Shown piece after piece: positions 1-8,135 of a stretch of DNA of 64,000 nt (position 1 is the stretch's first letter; the number at the start of each line of letters is the position of its first letter). Made by a program: the position numbers and the translations under genes. The stretch spans positions 434,001-498,000 of the forward strand of contig NZ_CP059163.1 of the NCBI RefSeq assembly GCF_013466785.1, in the 5' to 3' direction. This stretch comes from Nocardioides marinisabuli. GTDB taxonomy: Bacteria > Actinomycetota > Actinomycetes > Propionibacteriales > Nocardioidaceae. The notes beneath the pieces are model-generated. The model had not been told where the DNA came from. It saw only the letters and a list, made by a program, of their open reading frames with translations, and did no database searches.

Positions 1-602
1 GCGGGCACGGCGTTGGGCACCACCACCGAGGGCACCGCGGCCGCCGCCGGCACCCGCGCCAGGCAGTCGCGCCGGGCCGCCTCGGAGACGAAGACGAGGC
101 CGTCGAGCCGCGGCAGCACCCGGGCCTCCAGGTCGCGGATGGCGCGGAAGAGCCGTCCGCCGGGCCGGATCTCGCCCTTCCCGGCCCACTCGTCGGCCTC
201 CGAGACGTTGAAGTGGGCCGCCATCACCACCGGCGACCGACCGCCCGACGAGGCACCCAGCCGGTCGCGCACCTCGAGCGCCGCGAGCGCCGAGCCCGGG
301 CACTGGGCGTAGACCACCGGCGGGACCGCAGCAGCCTCGCGCGCCGCGGCCAGGGCGGGGCCCAGCGCCGCACGCAGGAAGGCGGTGTGCCAGTACCGGT
401 ACCACCACACGCCGGCGGCCCCCGAGACAGGCCGCAGCGCCAGGCGCACCGCGAAGACGGGTCGCACCAGCGGCGACCCGGCCTCGAACGGGCTCACCAC
501 ACGCACCGGCGACCCCGCCGCCTCCAGGTGCTCGACCAGGGTGCGCACGTGGGTCTGCACCCCGCTGCCGCCCTCGCGACGCATCACCGTGGCGACCAGC
601 AC
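1..602 (-). CDS. Glycosyltransferase family 4, N-terminal part (cut by window edge)
   Basis: Last visible gene of the leftward polysaccharide operon; the reading frame runs off base 1, so only about 200 N-terminal residues are present. They have the GT-B/GT4 look: a short beta strand (VLVATVMRREGGSGVQTHV) with the Gly-rich acceptor-side loop, later VVYAQCPGSALAALE, and near the edge FVSEAARRDCL, the usual element linking to the donor-binding domain. The GTG at 602 lies 1 nt past the flippase stop (604). Inferred role: adding a sugar from an NDP-donor to the lipid-linked repeat unit on the inner membrane face. The substrate cannot be told. The C-terminal E-x7-E donor site lies outside the window. 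Confidence 0.75.
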   Translation of the reverse strand, partial: MLVATVMRREGGSGVQTHVRTLVEHLEAAGSPVRVVSPFEAGSPLVRPVFAVRLALRPVSGAAGVWWYRYWHTAFLRAALGPALAAAREAAAVPPVVYAQCPGSALAALEVRDRLGASSGGRSPVVMAAHFNVSEADEWAGKGEIRPGGRLFRAIRDLEARVLPRLDGLVFVSEAARRDCLARVPAAAAVPSVVVPNAVP

Positions 603-603
603 C

Positions 604-1935
604 TCAGGCGACACGGCCGTCCAGCTCCTCGGCCGGCACGAGCGCGGTGGCCGGCGGCAGCGGCAGCGCCGCGCGCGCGGCCCGGTCGAGCGCCGTCCAC
701 CACACCACGGCGCCCAGGCAGGACGCGGCGGCGGTGCCCCACACCATGCCCCCGGCGCCGGCGTACGCCGCGCCGGCGGTGCCCATGACGGCGTACATCG
801 TGGTCACGAGCGCCTGCATGCGCAGCGTCAGGTCGGCCCGGCCCAGGGCGCGCAGCCCGGCCGACGGGCCGACGTGCAGGCAGCCCGCCGTGGCCCCGAC
901 CACCACGGCCGGCAGCAGCGCGTGCGCGTCCTGCCAGACCTCCCCGAGCAGCCGGTCGCCCAGCCCGTAGGGCAGCACCACGAAGACCAGGACACCCCAC
1001 AGCAGCGCGACGGCGGCCAGTCCGCCGCTGAGGGCGCGGCACAGCCGCTCGAGCGCCGTACGACCCCGGGCGCGGGCGCGCACGGCCTCGGGCACCGCCA
1101 CCTGGGAGATCCCCATCAGCAGGCTGGCCACCGGCCCGATCAGCATCTCCGCCCCGCGGATGGCGCCCAGCGCCCCGAGCCCGGCGACGGCGGCGACGAC
1201 CAGGACGGTGACCTGCTGACCCACGCCCAGGGTCATGTTCTCGCCCAGGAAGCGGGAGCCGAGGTCGCGGTGCTCGCGCCACCACCAGACCACCCGCCGG
1301 GGGTCGGGCAGGGTCCGGGCCTGCCAAGCTGCGAACAGGGTGGAGAGACCGGCACCGGCGCCGAAGGCCACGACCGCCCAGGCGATGCCGTCGAGGCCCA
1401 GGGGCGCGCCCAGGGGCAGCAGCAGCACCAGCGAGACGGCCCACACCATGTCGGTCGCGCAGGCAGCGCCGCCGCGACCGGCGGCGAAGAAGGCGTAGCG
1501 GTAGCTGTCCTGGAGCGCCAGCAGCGGCAGGCAGGGCGCCAGCGCGGTGAATGCCGCCCCGCCCTCGCCGCTGACCCAGCGGGTCAGCACGGCGCCGCCG
1601 GCGAGGCAGACCGCACCGGCCACCACGCCCACGGCGGTCGCCATGGCCGTGGCGGCGGCGCTCGAGGAGCGCCAGGCCCGCGGCTCGGTCCCGGTGTAGC
1701 GCACCATCAGCGGGTCGGTGGCCAGGCCGCGCGCCGCCTGCAGCACGATCGCGTACGTCACCAGCACCAGGCCGAGCGCGCCGAGGCTCTGGGCTCCCAG
1801 CGTCGTGGCCACGAAGACCCCCAGGACGAAGTTCTTGGCGCTGGAGACCCCCTGGTCGGCCACCCCCCACCCCAGGCGCCCAGCCGTGCGCAGCAGCGCG
1901 GAGCGGCGTGCGGTCGGCCCCGCCAGCCCGGTCAT
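604..1935 (-). CDS. Polysaccharide flippase (Wzx/MATE-like, oligosaccharide flippase family)
   Basis: About 443 residues, almost wholly hydrophobic with roughly 12 predicted membrane segments, the usual size for Wzx-type flippases of the MVF/MATE fold. The N-terminus contains WGVADQGVSSAKNFVLGVF, the typical first helix of this family. It should move undecaprenyl-diphosphate-linked repeat units across the membrane for the polymerase encoded at 5338-6546. The ATG at 1935 overlaps the stop of the pyruvyltransferase gene (ATGA), so translation is probably coupled. A longer upstream reading frame exists but lies inside the previous gene and is not family-like. Assigned from membrane pattern and operon context. 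Confidence 0.8.
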   Translation of the reverse strand: MTGLAGPTARRSALLRTAGRLGWGVADQGVSSAKNFVLGVFVATTLGAQSLGALGLVLVTYAIVLQAARGLATDPLMVRYTGTEPRAWRSSSAAATAMATAVGVVAGAVCLAGGAVLTRWVSGEGGAAFTALAPCLPLLALQDSYRYAFFAAGRGGAACATDMVWAVSLVLLLPLGAPLGLDGIAWAVVAFGAGAGLSTLFAAWQARTLPDPRRVVWWWREHRDLGSRFLGENMTLGVGQQVTVLVVAAVAGLGALGAIRGAEMLIGPVASLLMGISQVAVPEAVRARARGRTALERLCRALSGGLAAVALLWGVLVFVVLPYGLGDRLLGEVWQDAHALLPAVVVGATAGCLHVGPSAGLRALGRADLTLRMQALVTTMYAVMGTAGAAYAGAGGMVWGTAAASCLGAVVWWTALDRAARAALPLPPATALVPAEELDGRVA

Positions 1936-3107
1936 GCCGGGACCTCCGGGGCGGCGCGCAGGACGCGACCGGCCACCGCGCCGAGGTGCTCCTCGAGCAC
2001 CGGGCGGACCTCCTCGAGCCGGCGCACCAGCCCGGCCCGGACCGCCTGGCGCCGCGCGTGCACGTCCTCGACCTGGTCGACCAGGCGCCCCGCGTCGAGG
2101 CCGCGCAGGTCGTGGCAGAGCTCCCCGACCCCCATCATGGCCATCAGCGCGTGGTGCTTGGGGGCGTAGCACAGGGCCACGACCGGGGTCGCGCAGCGCA
2201 GCGCGCCGACGACGTTGTGGTAGCGGGTGGCCACCACGACCTCGACCGACGCGACCGCCTCGACCAGCTCGGCCGGGGTGGTCGGCAGCACCAGCGTGAC
2301 CCGGTCCTCGCCGACGATGGCGGCCACCCGCCTGGCCACGGGCACGTCGTCGTCGTCACCGACCAGCAGGCTCACCGCGAAGCCGCGCTCGAGCAGCAGG
2401 GACACGACGCGACCCATCTCGACGACGTACGCCGCCGCCAGCTCGGCAGCGCGCCCGCGCTCGCCGTTGGTGCCCGACCACGCCATCACCCCGACGCCCA
2501 CGCTGCGCGCCGGTGGCGCGGGCCGCTCGGGCACGGGCAGGGCCAGCACCACGTCGGGCACGACCGGGTCGTGGCTGCGCAGGCCCATGCGCTGCATCTC
2601 CTCGCGCGACTGCTCGTCGCGGAAGGAGCGGAAGCCCGCCATCCGCGCCGCCGCGACCAGGAGCCAGCGCTGGACGGGTTCGGGCACGGCGCCGGCCCCG
2701 ACCCCGACGAGGGCGACCCGTGTGTGCCACAGCCGTCCGCTGAGCGCCATCACGAAGAGCGTCCAGGGCATCTGCCAGGCACGCTCGTGCAGCGTCGACT
2801 CGAGGGTGCCCATGCCGGGCACGATGACGACGTCCTGCCGGCGCACCCAGGCGCTGACGCGCACGGCGTCGACGACGACCCCCACGAGCACCCGCCACGC
2901 CGCCGGGCCGTGGCCGGCCGAGTGGTGCAGGGCGACGGCGGGCACGGCGTACCGCTCGGAGACCACCCGGGGCCCCGAGCACATCACCCCGACCCGGGCG
3001 TCGGGCCGCCGGCGGCGCACCAGGTCCAGCACCACCTCGAGACTCGCGTCGTTGCCCAGGTTGCCCGACCCGAGCCGGCCCAGGAGACCGATCCGGGGGC
3101 CGCTCAC
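1932..3107 (-). CDS. Polysaccharide pyruvyl transferase family protein
   Basis: 391 residues from a GTG that overlaps the preceding GT2 stop (GTGA). It opens with IGLLGRLGSGNLGNDAS, the glycine-rich GxxGxxNxGD/N-like start of the pyruvyltransferase/CsaB family. Later elements are VIVPGMGTLES, GFRSFRDEQSRE, PDVVLALP and ATRYHNVVGALRCATPVVAL, the conserved R-[FY]-H motif near the C-terminus. CsaB-like enzymes add ketal-linked pyruvate from PEP to sugars, and some members act as GT-B-like transferases. In this operon the likely job is decorating the repeat unit with an acidic pyruvate ketal. Substrate and activity are inference. Confidence 0.8.
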   Translation of the reverse strand: MSGPRIGLLGRLGSGNLGNDASLEVVLDLVRRRRPDARVGVMCSGPRVVSERYAVPAVALHHSAGHGPAAWRVLVGVVVDAVRVSAWVRRQDVVIVPGMGTLESTLHERAWQMPWTLFVMALSGRLWHTRVALVGVGAGAVPEPVQRWLLVAAARMAGFRSFRDEQSREEMQRMGLRSHDPVVPDVVLALPVPERPAPPARSVGVGVMAWSGTNGERGRAAELAAAYVVEMGRVVSLLLERGFAVSLLVGDDDDVPVARRVAAIVGEDRVTLVLPTTPAELVEAVASVEVVVATRYHNVVGALRCATPVVALCYAPKHHALMAMMGVGELCHDLRGLDAGRLVDQVEDVHARRQAVRAGLVRRLEEVRPVLEEHLGAVAGRVLRAAPEVPA

Positions 3108-4078
3108 GGGTGCGCCGCCTGGCCGGCCACCACCCGGGCCGCCAGGTCGCGACGCTGCGGCGCGACGTCGTACTCCTCGGCGGGGACGCCCGGGTCGCCG
3201 CCCCCGAGCCGGCGCGCGGCGCGCGAGGCGCCCCACTGCGCCAGGGCGCGCAGGCAGGCGCGCTTCTCGGCGGCGTCCAGCGGCGAGCGCTGCACCGCGC
3301 CCACGTAGCCGGTGACCATCTCGCCGACCAGCCGCGCGGTGGGGTGGCGCAGCCGGTCCTCGCGCCGCGGGTCGAGGGAGGCGCACCACGAGCGCACCGT
3401 CGCCTCGTCGTGGGAGAGACGGCCGCTGTGGTGGCGTCGGAAGTACAGCCAGTCGGGCACCTGCACGAAGCGGCCGTGCAGCACCAGCTCGCTGACGAAC
3501 ACGTGGTCGGCGCGGTAGAAGCTGTCGTGCGGACGCACCCGCCGCAGCACGTCGGCACGCACCAGGCCGTAGAAGTCGTCCGAGCGCAGGGCGCCGGGCA
3601 TGTGGTCGCCGTCGAGGAGCATGCTGCGGAAGCGGCGCGAGGCCTGCCGGGAGTTGGTGAGCAGCGGGTACTCGTGGGCCTGGACCACCGTGCCGGCCTC
3701 GTCGACCGCCGCCGTCCACGAGTGCGCCAGCAGCGCGTCGGGGTGCTCGTCGAGCAGCCGCACGCACTGCTCGACGAGGTCGGCGGCGTAGAGGTCGTCG
3801 GCCGAGGCCCACTTGAAGAGCTCGCCGCGCGCGCGGCGCAGCACGACGTCGTGGTTGGCCGCCGCGCCCACGTTGCGCGGCAGCCGCTCGACCCGCACCC
3901 GCGGGTCGCGGGCGGCGTACTCGTGCAGCAGCTCGTCGGTGCCGTCGTCCGAGGCGTTGCTGGAGACCACGACCTCGAGGTCCTCGTAGGTCTGCCCGAG
4001 CAGGGCGTCGAGGGACTGGGCCAGGTAGTCGGCGCCGTTGTAGACCGGCAGCCCGATGCTCACCCGTGGGGTCCTCAC
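3104..4078 (-). CDS. Glycosyltransferase family 2
   Basis: 324 residues. The N-terminus is a clear GT-A domain: VSIGLPVYNGADYLAQSLD, then LEVVVSSNASDDGT (nucleotide-binding loop), and FKWASADDLYAADLVE, holding the metal-binding ASADD variant of the DxD motif. The C-terminal third is less conserved and soluble, so this is a cytoplasmic or membrane-associated transferase rather than a processive synthase. Its stop overlaps the start of the pyruvyltransferase gene, and 3 nt separate its ATG from the upstream GT4 stop. It presumably adds one sugar to the lipid-linked repeat; donor and acceptor are unknown. Confidence 0.88.
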   Translation of the reverse strand: MRTPRVSIGLPVYNGADYLAQSLDALLGQTYEDLEVVVSSNASDDGTDELLHEYAARDPRVRVERLPRNVGAAANHDVVLRRARGELFKWASADDLYAADLVEQCVRLLDEHPDALLAHSWTAAVDEAGTVVQAHEYPLLTNSRQASRRFRSMLLDGDHMPGALRSDDFYGLVRADVLRRVRPHDSFYRADHVFVSELVLHGRFVQVPDWLYFRRHHSGRLSHDEATVRSWCASLDPRREDRLRHPTARLVGEMVTGYVGAVQRSPLDAAEKRACLRALAQWGASRAARRLGGGDPGVPAEEYDVAPQRRDLAARVVAGQAAHP

Positions 4079-4081
4079 GAC

Positions 4082-5341
4082 TCAGCCCTCCGTTGCGGGT
4101 GCCGGGCTGACGGCGCGGTCGGTGTGGGGACGAGGAGCATGGGACGTCCTTCCTGCGGGGTGGGCGATGGCGTAGCGGTAGACCGCGAGCAGCTGGTCGA
4201 GGTTGCGCTCGGGCGAGAACCGGCGGCGGCTGGTGGCCCGGGCGCGCGCGCCCAGGGCCAGGTGGTGCTCGGGGTCGCGGTCGGCGTGGCCGAGCACCCG
4301 CGCGAGGTCGGCGGCGCTGCCGGGCTCGAAGAGGACCCCGTCCCAGCCGTCGCGCACCAGCTCGGGGAAGGAGCCGCGGGCCGGTGCCACCGGCACCGCC
4401 CCGTGGGCCATGGCCTCGACCACCACCAGGCCGAAGACCTCCTCCCACGCCGAGGGCACGACGGCCAGCAGCGCGCGGTCGAGCAGCTCGCCGACCGCCG
4501 CCGGCTCGAGCGTGCCGACGAACCGGACGTGGCTGCGCCGGGACGCCCACTCGCGCACGAGGTCCTCGAGCGGTCCGCCGCCGGCGATGACCAGCCGCAG
4601 CCGCGAGCCGGGGGCGCTGCGCTCGTGCTGCTCCCAGGCAGCCATCGTGAGCCGGACGCCCTTGGCCTCGTCGAGGCGGCCCAGGTGGGCCACGAGGTGC
4701 TCGCGCGGGGTGCCCGCGGCCTCCGCGCGGTCGACGAAGTTCGGCTTGACGAAGACCCGCTCCTCGGGCAGCGCCAGGCCCCTCAGGAGCTGGCGCTGCG
4801 AGTCGCTGATCAGGAGGTACGCCGACACCAGCTGCTGCCAGATCCGCCGGTTCAGCACCAGCCCGGCCGCCACCGGCACGGTCGCGACGTGGGAGGCGCG
4901 GTAGCAGCCGTGCCGCAGCGCCGGCCCGACCCGGCCGTCGGCGCACTCGTGGCACGGCGAGCCGTCGCGGTAGAAGTCGCCGCTGGCGCACAGCAGCTTG
5001 TAGTTGTGCACCGTGGCGACCGCCGGCACGTGCGCGTCGTGGCAGGCCAGCAGCACCGAGGCGCTGAGCAGCGGGAAGGTGTTGTGCACGTGCACCACGT
5101 CGGGCCGCTCGCGCTCCAGGTACGCGGCCAGGTCGCCGCGCACCGGCCCGTTGCGCACGCTGTGCAGCGGCAGCATCGCCCGGCGCCGCGCCGGCCAGTC
5201 GCCGATGTCGTCGCTGTGCCGCTCGTAGGTCTGCACGTCGTGACCGGCGTCCAGGAGCATCCGCACCTCCTGGTCCACGACCCGGTTCTCCCCGCTCGGC
5301 GCGACCGAGCGGTAGCGACCGTGCACCACGACGACCTTCAC
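4082..5341 (-). CDS. Glycosyltransferase family 4
   Basis: About 419 residues with a two-domain GT-B layout. The N-terminal domain has VKVVVVHGRYRSVAPSGEN and VVHVHNTFPLLS. A cysteine-containing insert (CASGDFYRDGSPCHECADG) is common in exopolysaccharide GT4 enzymes. The C-terminal domain has LVAHLGRLDEAKGV and PSAWEEVFGLVVVEAMAHG, the E-x7-E nucleotide-sugar site. The GTG at 5341 overlaps the stop of the polymerase gene (GTGA). It is a retaining transferase for repeat-unit assembly on the cytoplasmic face; the sugar is unknown. Confidence 0.87.
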   Translation of the reverse strand: MKVVVVHGRYRSVAPSGENRVVDQEVRMLLDAGHDVQTYERHSDDIGDWPARRRAMLPLHSVRNGPVRGDLAAYLERERPDVVHVHNTFPLLSASVLLACHDAHVPAVATVHNYKLLCASGDFYRDGSPCHECADGRVGPALRHGCYRASHVATVPVAAGLVLNRRIWQQLVSAYLLISDSQRQLLRGLALPEERVFVKPNFVDRAEAAGTPREHLVAHLGRLDEAKGVRLTMAAWEQHERSAPGSRLRLVIAGGGPLEDLVREWASRRSHVRFVGTLEPAAVGELLDRALLAVVPSAWEEVFGLVVVEAMAHGAVPVAPARGSFPELVRDGWDGVLFEPGSAADLARVLGHADRDPEHHLALGARARATSRRRFSPERNLDQLLAVYRYAIAHPAGRTSHAPRPHTDRAVSPAPATEG

Positions 5342-6546
5342 GGCTGCCTCGCCCGCCAGCCGGGCACCAGCAGCGAGGCGGCGACCGTCAGGTCGAGCAG
5401 GTAGACCGACGGGGCGCCCAGCCCGGTCTCGGTGATCGAGGCGACGATGCAGTAGACGACCAGGAACAGCGCCACGGCCCGCTCGGGGCCGGGCCGGTGG
5501 ACCACCGCCAGCATCAGCAGGAGCAGCAGCACCGCGGCCTGCACCCCGACACCGAGCCAGCCCTGGTCGACGTACGTCGCCACCCAGCTGCTGTCGATGG
5601 GCAGCCCGTTGAAGGACTGGTCGGAGAGGCCCCAGCCGAAGAGGTCCTCCACCCAGGGCCGCTCGAGGTCGGCGACCGCGCCCCACACGTCGGTGCGCCC
5701 GGTCAGCCTGTTGGCCTCGTCGGCCGACTGCCCGCGCAGCAGCCACACGGTGAGCGGCGAGACGAACAGGGCGGCGAGGACCGCGCCGCCACCACCTGCG
5801 ACCACCAGGGTGCGTCGCACCCGCACGTGGCCCACGACCAGGCTGAGGGAGGCGACCAGCATCGCGACCACCACCCCGATCACGGCGGTGCGGGTGTGCG
5901 TCGCGACGAGCGGCAGCAGCGAGAGCAGCACCATCAGCCCGGCCCGCACCCCGGCCACCAGCCGGCACATCCACAGCAGCAGAGAGGTGCCGAGCAGGAC
6001 GGCGGCGTAGTGCGCCACCTGGGTGGGCGGGATCGGCCACAGCACCCCGGCCAGCCGGTCCTGGAAGGCGAAGGCGAGCCCCGGGGCGACCAGCGCCCCG
6101 ACGTAGACGGTGCCCATCACCACCGCCAGGCTGAGGCGGTGCATCCGCAGCAGGAGCATGTCGCGGCGCCCGAAGCAGGTGCTGAGCAGCCACAGGACGA
6201 CCACGAAGAGCACCATCCGGCCGGCGCGGTAGGTCGCGGAGAGCAGGAACTCGGAGTAGAGGCTGGCCGCTGTGGCGCCGATCGCCAGCACCGTGAGCAG
6301 CAGCAGGAAGAGCTGCGGGCGCACCACCGCCCCGGGGTTGGCCAGCAGCGCGAGCAGCAGCGCCACCAGCACCGCGCCCTGGGTCAGCGCCGAGCCGACC
6401 AGCTGGGGCAGCGGGACGACCGTGGCGGTCTCGGCGTACGTCAGCACGTTGAGGACCAGCGCCCCCCAGGCGAGGCCGACCAGGGCCCGTTCCCGCCGGC
6501 CGCCGAGGAGGTCGGGGTCCGGCGTGCGCGTCAGCGCCGTGCTCAC
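5338..6546 (-). CDS. O-antigen ligase / polymerase-like membrane protein (Wzy-type)
   Basis: 402 residues with about ten to eleven hydrophobic segments and one large extracytoplasmic loop near the C-terminus. That loop region contains GRTDVWGAVADLERP, LFGWGLSDQSFNGL and VDQGWLGVGVQ, matching the GR..W...fGxG....S....G..G pattern of the O-antigen ligase (Wzy_C/WaaL) family. It should join repeat units on the outer face of the membrane. The GTG at 6546 overlaps the stop of the Wzz-like gene, which fits polymerase/chain-length partnership. Polymerase versus ligase cannot be separated by sequence; in a monoderm actinobacterium, polymerase is more likely. Confidence 0.8.
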   Translation of the reverse strand: MSTALTRTPDPDLLGGRRERALVGLAWGALVLNVLTYAETATVVPLPQLVGSALTQGAVLVALLLALLANPGAVVRPQLFLLLLTVLAIGATAASLYSEFLLSATYRAGRMVLFVVVLWLLSTCFGRRDMLLLRMHRLSLAVVMGTVYVGALVAPGLAFAFQDRLAGVLWPIPPTQVAHYAAVLLGTSLLLWMCRLVAGVRAGLMVLLSLLPLVATHTRTAVIGVVVAMLVASLSLVVGHVRVRRTLVVAGGGGAVLAALFVSPLTVWLLRGQSADEANRLTGRTDVWGAVADLERPWVEDLFGWGLSDQSFNGLPIDSSWVATYVDQGWLGVGVQAAVLLLLLMLAVVHRPGPERAVALFLVVYCIVASITETGLGAPSVYLLDLTVAASLLVPGWRARQP

Positions 6547-8135
6547 CGGCCCCACCGGCCCGGCAGCAGCGTGCGTCCGGAGCGGGAGCCGGTCCCGTCG
6601 GCCTCGTCGGCGTCCACCGGTGCCAGCCCCAGGCTGTCGTCGAGCGGGTCGGCGCCCACCAGCACGGCCCCGGCGAGCTCGAGCCCCGCCGCGCGCACCA
6701 GCTCGGCCGTGGTGCGCAGGCGCTCGGCGGTCGAACCGCCCGCGCTGACCACGACCACCAGGCGCTCGGCGCGCACGGCCACGTGGTCGAGACCCACCGC
6801 GGGGTCGATGTCGACCACCACGAGCACCAGGTCGGCGGCCGACTCGGCCTCCGTCACCGTCGAGGGCGCCAGCTCGGTGCCCGGGACCGGACCCACGGTG
6901 CGCAGCGGGACCCCCGAGGGCCGCAGCACCACCGGTCGGGTGCCCGACCCGGTCCACAGCCGCGCGACCGCCCGCCCGACCAGGCCACGCTCGGTCAGGT
7001 CGACCACCAGGACCCGCCGCCCCGCCCGGGACCGGTCGACGGCCAGCGCCGCGGCGACGACGGTCGTCTCGGGAGCGTTCTGCACCGATCCGACGGCCCA
7101 CCGCACCGGCCCGGCGTCGGGGGCCACGTCGGGGGCCACCATGCCGGCCAGGCGGTCGACGACCCGCTCGAGCGCCCGCCGGCGACGCCCGGGGCGGATG
7201 CCGCCCCGGGGGACGCGGGCCGGGACCCGGCCCACGCTGCAGCGCACGGTGGTGCCGAGCGCCAGGGCGATCTCGTCGCGTCGCCGCACCCGTTGCGAGA
7301 GCAGTGCGCCGAGCAGGACCCAGCCGACCCCCACGGAGCCGCCGACCACGAGCCCCGCGGTCGTGTCGAGGGCCAGGCCGCGGGCCAGCGACCGCCCGTC
7401 CAGGGTGGTCGTGGGGTCGAGCACGTGGCTCGCCCCGGCGACCGCTCCCTCGACGATGCGGGTGCGCTCGATCTCCTGCTCCAGCTCGCTGATCTGCGCG
7501 TCCACCTGGGCCCGCCGGGTCAGGACCTCGGCGGCCTCGGCCCGGCCGCGCCGCCCGCTGTCGCTGAGCACCTCGTACTGCGAGCTGAGCGTGCGGGCCT
7601 CGTTCTGCAGCGCCTCGACCCGGATGCGGTAGCGGTCGGTCCGGGCCTCGGTCTGCACCGCCATGGTCTCGTTGCGGAAGTCGAGGAAGGCCCGCGCGAC
7701 CGCCTCGGTGCGGCGCTGCGCCTCGGCGGGGTCGGGTCCGTCCACCTCGAGCAGCAGCACCGTGGTCGTCTCGACCGTGGCCGTGACCGCGTCCTGGAGC
7801 TCGTCGGGCTCCAGGTCGAGCCCCAGCTCGCCCACGACCCGCTCGGCCACCGTGCGGGTGCGCAGCAGGCTGACGTCGGTGTTCATCGCCATGGTGGGGT
7901 CGGCACCGTCGGGGTGCGCCAGCAGCAGCGTCACGCTGGCGGCGCTGCGCGGCGGCAGCGCGAGCGCGATGGCCGCGCCCAGCAGCACCCCGGCGAGGGC
8001 GCACCCGGCCCAGGTGCGCCAGCGCCGGCGCAGCGCGCGACGCAGGAAGTGCAGGCTCACCAGCGCCGGGGCCACCTCCTCGAGCTCGGGGTCCTCGGTG
8101 GGCTCCGTGTCGCTCGGCCAGGCTGACGTCCTCAC
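6543..8135 (-). CDS. Wzz-like chain-length determinant with degenerate ATPase-like C-terminal domain
   Basis: 530 residues from a GTG overlapping the previous stop. Transmembrane helix 1 lies near residues 42-60 (WAGCALAGVLLGAAIALAL). It is followed by a beta-rich/coiled periplasmic part with SSQYEVLSD and LTRRAQVDAQISELEQEIE, then helix 2 (AGLVVGGSVGVGWVLLGALL). The cytoplasmic C-terminal part keeps the order of a BY-kinase/MinD fold (RRVLVVDLTERGLVG; ADLVLVVVDIDP). Where the Walker A should be it has VQNAPETTVVAAALA, with no GKS/T, and no tyrosine-rich tail is visible. It may regulate polymer length without phosphorylation. It is the second of two adjacent Wzz-like genes. Confidence 0.8.
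   Translation of the reverse strand: MRTSAWPSDTEPTEDPELEEVAPALVSLHFLRRALRRRWRTWAGCALAGVLLGAAIALALPPRSAASVTLLLAHPDGADPTMAMNTDVSLLRTRTVAERVVGELGLDLEPDELQDAVTATVETTTVLLLEVDGPDPAEAQRRTEAVARAFLDFRNETMAVQTEARTDRYRIRVEALQNEARTLSSQYEVLSDSGRRGRAEAAEVLTRRAQVDAQISELEQEIERTRIVEGAVAGASHVLDPTTTLDGRSLARGLALDTTAGLVVGGSVGVGWVLLGALLSQRVRRRDEIALALGTTVRCSVGRVPARVPRGGIRPGRRRRALERVVDRLAGMVAPDVAPDAGPVRWAVGSVQNAPETTVVAAALAVDRSRAGRRVLVVDLTERGLVGRAVARLWTGSGTRPVVLRPSGVPLRTVGPVPGTELAPSTVTEAESAADLVLVVVDIDPAVGLDHVAVRAERLVVVVSAGGSTAERLRTTAELVRAAGLELAGAVLVGADPLDDSLGLAPVDADEADGTGSRSGRTLLPGRWGR

Noticed and set aside
584..2172. Long Arg/Pro/Ala-rich frames overlapping the flippase gene
   Set aside because: They are high-GC shadow frames without domains; the hydrophobic flippase frame explains the region.
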